Origin: Akkermansia muciniphila
GTDB lineage: Bacteria; Verrucomicrobiota; Verrucomicrobiia; Verrucomicrobiales; Akkermansiaceae
Assembly: GCF_900184965.1 (NCBI RefSeq)
Contig: NZ_FXYA01000146.1
Span: forward strand, 1-64,000
DNA: 64,000 nt
Direction of reading: 5' to 3'
Part shown: piece by piece, positions 61,082-64,000 of the stretch
How positions within the stretch are numbered: position 1 is the stretch's first letter
Layout of the letters: every line of letters begins with the position of its first letter
Made by a program: the position numbers and the translations under genes
Notes under the pieces: model-generated
Database searches by the model: none
The model's input: only the letters and a program-made list of their open reading frames with translations
What the model was told of the DNA's origin: nothing

Positions 61082-63604
61082 ATGAGTTCAGCCAAGGAAC
61101 CTGTGACGCGCCGTTTTGGAAATGGTTTGACGGTTTTGATCAAGGAGGACAAGTCTCATCCCGTAGTGTCCCTCCAGTACTGGGTTGGCACGGGGTCCAT
61201 GAATGAGGGGCACTGGCAGGGGAGCGGACTTTCCCATTTGCTGGAGCATCTGGTGTTTAAGGGAACGGCGCATTTCTCCGGGCAGGAACTGGCCCGCAAG
61301 GTGCAGGAACGCGGCGGCCACTGGAATGCGTACACCAGCGTGAACCGCACCGTGTACTACATAGACGGCCCTGCGGAGTCCTGGCAGATTTTTCTGAATC
61401 TTCTGACGGAGCTTGTATTTTTCCCCACGTTCCCGGAAGACGAGATGGAGCGGGAGAAGGAGGTGGTGCGCCGGGAGATGGCCATGTATGCGGATGATCC
61501 CGATTCCGTGGCCTACCAGCTTCTGATGCAGACGCTGTATCTCAAGCATCCCCGCCGCTGGCCCGTGCTGGGTGAGCGCGCCGCCTTTGACTGCCTGACG
61601 CGGCAGGACGTGCTGGATTACCATGCCAGCCGTTATGTTCCGAATAACGTGGTTCTTTCCATCGCGGGAGATGTGGATGCCGTGGAGATTCTTTCCCATC
61701 TGGAATTGCTGGTGGAAGACCTGAAATCCCGTCCCCTGAACCGGGAACCCATTCCCCATGAACCTCACCAGTTCGGTTCCCGCAGGGTTCGGAAGGAGTT
61801 TGCCGTGCCTTATTCCAAGCTGCACCTTGCCTGGCGCCTGCCCTGTTCCGCCCATCCGGATACGCCGGCCCTTTCCGCGCTGTCCAGCATTCTGGGCGGC
61901 GGACGTTCCGCGCGTTTTTATGAAAAGTTCCATGACCGCCTGGGGCTGGTGTACGGCATTGAGGTGCATTCCAACCAGTCTGAGACGGATGAGGGGGCGT
62001 TCACCATCAGCATTGACGTGGACCGCGCTCAGCGCGACAAAGTGCGGGACCTGGTGCTCCAGGAGCTTCGCAATCTGGCGGAAGAGGATTTTACGGAGGA
62101 CCTGAAGAGAGTTTGCAAACAGACCCGTGTCAGCCGCCTGCGCCGCAGGAGTTCCGCTTCCGGGATGGCCTCGGAAATGGGGGCGGACTGGTTCGGCGCG
62201 CGCAATTTGAACCTGTCTTCCGAATGGCAGGAGGCTATTGAACGGGTGACAACGGAAGATTTGCGCCGCGTTTGTTCCACCTGGCTGTCTTCCCCGAATG
62301 TGACGGAAGTCAGCCTGGACCCCCCGGGCAGCAATGCCGGGGATGAAGAAGGGGCCTCCGCCGCCGAGGGAACGGCCCTGAGCGAGCATGTTCTTGGCAA
62401 CGGCATGAAGGTGGTGATCCGTGAAGACCATCGCCTGCCGCTGGCCTATGCCTGCATGGCGTTCAAAGCCGGATGCCGTGCGGAAAATGAGCATGACGCC
62501 GGAGTGACGGACTTGATGGCCGAATGCCTGCTGAAAGGAACCTCCACCCGTTCCGCCGCGGATATAGCCCGTTTTCTGGAAGACATCGGGGGGGCCGTCA
62601 ACACATCCGCCGGTAATAATTCCCTGAGCGTGGGGTGTCAGGTCCTGGCGGAAGACCTGGACGCCGGGCTGGAGCTGATGGCGGACGTAGTCATGAATCC
62701 GTCTTTCCCGGAAGACGCCTTTCTGAGGGAACAGGAGTCTTTTGTGGCGGATGCGGAGGAGGATATGGAAGACCCTCTTTCCGTGGCGTTCCGGCAGGAG
62801 CGGAAGGTGGCTTACGGGCATGTCTCCTATGGGAATTCCCCTTCCGGCACGCCGGAAAGCCTGTCTTCACTGACGGTTCAGGACATCAAAAGGCAATATG
62901 AACGCATTATCTGCGCCTCCAATGCCGTGATTTGCATTTCCGGAGATGTCAGGAAGGAAGAGGTTCTGCCTCTTCTGGAAAAACATCTGGGAGGCATGAG
63001 GGCGGGAACGCCTCCGGCCCTGACTCCCACGCCCGCGCTGCGGGCCGGCCGGGAAGTGGCCGTCCTGGACAAACAGCAGGCCGTGCTGGTAGTGGGGGTG
63101 CCGGGCGTGGACGTGGCTTCCCCGGAGATGGCCCAGGCTCTGTTGTTCCAGTCCTGGTGCAGTGATATGGCCGGTCCCGTTTTCACCAATATCCGGGAGG
63201 AAGCCGGACTGGCCTATTATGCCAGTTCTTCCCTGTTCATCGGCATGGATGCCGGAGGCATCTGCTTCTATCTGGGGACCTCCCCGGAACAATTGGAGGA
63301 AGCCGGGCGGAGGCTGGAAGAAACCCTGGAGATGATTTATGAACAGGGCATGACGGAGGAGGAGCTGGAACGCACCAGGGCGGCCGCCCTGTCTTCCCGT
63401 CTGCTGGCCATGCAGTCCAATGGAACGTTGTGCCAGATGTTGGCGCTGGATATCCTGTTCGGTCTGCCTTTGGAAGCGTTTGAACAGCAGACGAACGCTA
63501 TCAGGAAGATGGATCTGGCACGGATGAACGCCTTTATCAGGAAGGCGCTGGATCCCGCCCAGCCGCGTTCCTGGTCCGTCGTGCGCCCGCCTGCCGGGGA
63601 ATAA
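61082..63604 (+). CDS. M16-family zinc metallopeptidase (two-half pitrilysin/PqqL-like)
   Basis: This encodes 840 residues, two M16 halves in tandem. The N-terminal half has the inverted zinc motif HLLEH at His52-His56 and the downstream glutamate in REKEVVRREMAMYADDP. NAYTSVNRTVYY is also typical. The second half (from about 440) has AGVTDLMAECLLKGTST at the matching place, without His residues, so it is the inactive half that shapes the chamber. No signal peptide: starts MSSAKEPVTRRF, hence cytosolic unless exported otherwise. Such enzymes cut peptides inside a closed cavity. Followed by a strong hairpin; no operon partner. Confidence 0.9.
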   Translation: MSSAKEPVTRRFGNGLTVLIKEDKSHPVVSLQYWVGTGSMNEGHWQGSGLSHLLEHLVFKGTAHFSGQELARKVQERGGHWNAYTSVNRTVYYIDGPAESWQIFLNLLTELVFFPTFPEDEMEREKEVVRREMAMYADDPDSVAYQLLMQTLYLKHPRRWPVLGERAAFDCLTRQDVLDYHASRYVPNNVVLSIAGDVDAVEILSHLELLVEDLKSRPLNREPIPHEPHQFGSRRVRKEFAVPYSKLHLAWRLPCSAHPDTPALSALSSILGGGRSARFYEKFHDRLGLVYGIEVHSNQSETDEGAFTISIDVDRAQRDKVRDLVLQELRNLAEEDFTEDLKRVCKQTRVSRLRRRSSASGMASEMGADWFGARNLNLSSEWQEAIERVTTEDLRRVCSTWLSSPNVTEVSLDPPGSNAGDEEGASAAEGTALSEHVLGNGMKVVIREDHRLPLAYACMAFKAGCRAENEHDAGVTDLMAECLLKGTSTRSAADIARFLEDIGGAVNTSAGNNSLSVGCQVLAEDLDAGLELMADVVMNPSFPEDAFLREQESFVADAEEDMEDPLSVAFRQERKVAYGHVSYGNSPSGTPESLSSLTVQDIKRQYERIICASNAVICISGDVRKEEVLPLLEKHLGGMRAGTPPALTPTPALRAGREVAVLDKQQAVLVVGVPGVDVASPEMAQALLFQSWCSDMAGPVFTNIREEAGLAYYASSSLFIGMDAGGICFYLGTSPEQLEEAGRRLEETLEMIYEQGMTEEELERTRAAALSSRLLAMQSNGTLCQMLALDILFGLPLEAFEQQTNAIRKMDLARMNAFIRKALDPAQPRSWSVVRPPAGE

Positions 63605-63692
63605 TTTCCCGGAGAATCATTCCCGTTTTCATGGGGGGCGATGCATGGCGGGGCTGAATGATTTATCCTGCCCGGTTTTATGGGCGCTGTTT

Positions 63693-63722
63693 GGCAAGGA
63701 GGGAATGCTTTCCCTCCTTGCC
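63693..63722 (+). terminator. Terminator after the M16 gene
   Basis: A perfect 13-bp stem (GGCAAGGAGGGAA with TTCCCTCCTTGCC) with a 4-base loop, followed by CGATTGCCTGTTTTCC; the T tract is displaced. It lies 88 bases past the stop. Confidence 0.7.
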
Positions 63723-63867
63723 CGATTGCCTGTTTTCCCGGCTTTTTCCAAATGCCCGGCAGAAAAAGGTTTTGTGATGGAAGGATCACGGGAAAGAATA
63801 TATACGGATGAGCGTGAATTAGAGAGAATGCCGGGATGTGAAAAATAGACAAAATATTGAATTCCAG

Positions 63868-64000
63868 ATGGGAAGCAGAGAAGAAGCTCTTCCGGGCTTT
63901 TCACCCGATTTCCCCTATATAGCTTCACGGGCGGAACTTGACAAGTATCCGGGGCAGTCTGTTCCCTGGCATTGGCATCAGGCGGTGGAGTTATTTTTTA
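63868..64000 (+). CDS. AraC-family regulator, N-terminal sensor part (3' partial)
   Basis: The frame opens with ATG at 63,868 and runs off the window after 44 codons. It reads MGSREEALPGFSPDFPYIAS, then RAELDKYPGQSVPWHWHQAVELFF in pieces: the xVPWHWHxAVELFY segment is the start of the cupin domain of AraC-type regulators. The DNA-binding part lies outside. Whether it acts on the M16 gene is unknown. Partial gene, not frameshifted. Confidence 0.7.
   Translation, partial: MGSREEALPGFSPDFPYIASRAELDKYPGQSVPWHWHQAVELFF

Overview
The window looks like one end of a contig from a Verrucomicrobiota genome, most likely Akkermansia. The basis is gene content and style: a huge autotransporter with repeat-rich passenger, sucCD, gyrB-gyrA, a cytochrome c/hydrazine-synthase-alpha-like exported operon, a full assimilatory sulfate-reduction operon, frequent lack of clear Shine-Dalgarno sites and moderately high GC. 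The species call is inference. The first 19 bases are the Tn5/Nextera mosaic-end adaptor, so the true sequence starts at base 20 inside a gene.

Bases 20-14,120 are phage late genes, all on the plus strand: a tail tubular/nozzle-type protein (5' truncated) followed by three genes in the order and position of the T7-like internal (ejection) proteins gp14, gp15 and gp16. The third is a 3,422-residue giant whose middle carries a barnase/EndoU-like polyvalent module and three ADP-ribosyltransferase-like modules, separated by five copies of a short xFSxR linker. A terminator and a frame-broken phage gene remnant (to about 14,908) mark the edge of the prophage.

Bases 15,000-27,800 are chromosomal housekeeping genes: sucD-sucC (minus), hisD, a bile-acid/sodium-symporter-family transporter, two anchored TPR proteins, a possible c-di-GMP-I (GEMM) riboswitch with no obvious target, a small AP2-like protein, xseA and an Aas-like AMP-binding ligase. 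Bases 27,980-34,540 hold a detached 3' autotransporter fragment, then an intact 1,953-residue autotransporter whose terminal barrel module is about 95% identical to the fragment.

Bases 34,700-42,000 hold gyrB-gyrA (with GyrA residues Ala and Gly at the two main quinolone-contact positions), a LUD-domain protein and a U32 peptidase-family protein. Bases 42,225-48,789 are a compact three-gene operon: a diheme HZS-alpha/FGE-fold fusion, a triheme YVTN-propeller/cytochrome-c-peroxidase-like lipoprotein and a chorismatase-like (FkbO/Hyg5-Rid) protein. It is the best candidate for an undescribed chromosomal system here.

Bases 49,397-58,043 are one minus-strand sulfur operon: cysK-cysH-cysD-cysN-(sulfonate-type ABC transporter, three genes)-cysI, which takes sulfate through APS, sulfite and sulfide to cysteine. 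CysH is of the iron-sulfur APS-reductase type and CysN ends in what looks like a dead APS-kinase domain, so the two agree that PAPS is bypassed. A promoter with an overlapping palindrome lies upstream of cysK. Beyond it are a phoU remnant, galM, a glycine-zipper lipoprotein, a cysteine-rich exported peptide with alternative hairpins in its leader, an M16 protease and the start of an AraC-type regulator cut by the window end. I found no rRNA, tRNA, CRISPR array or insertion sequence.
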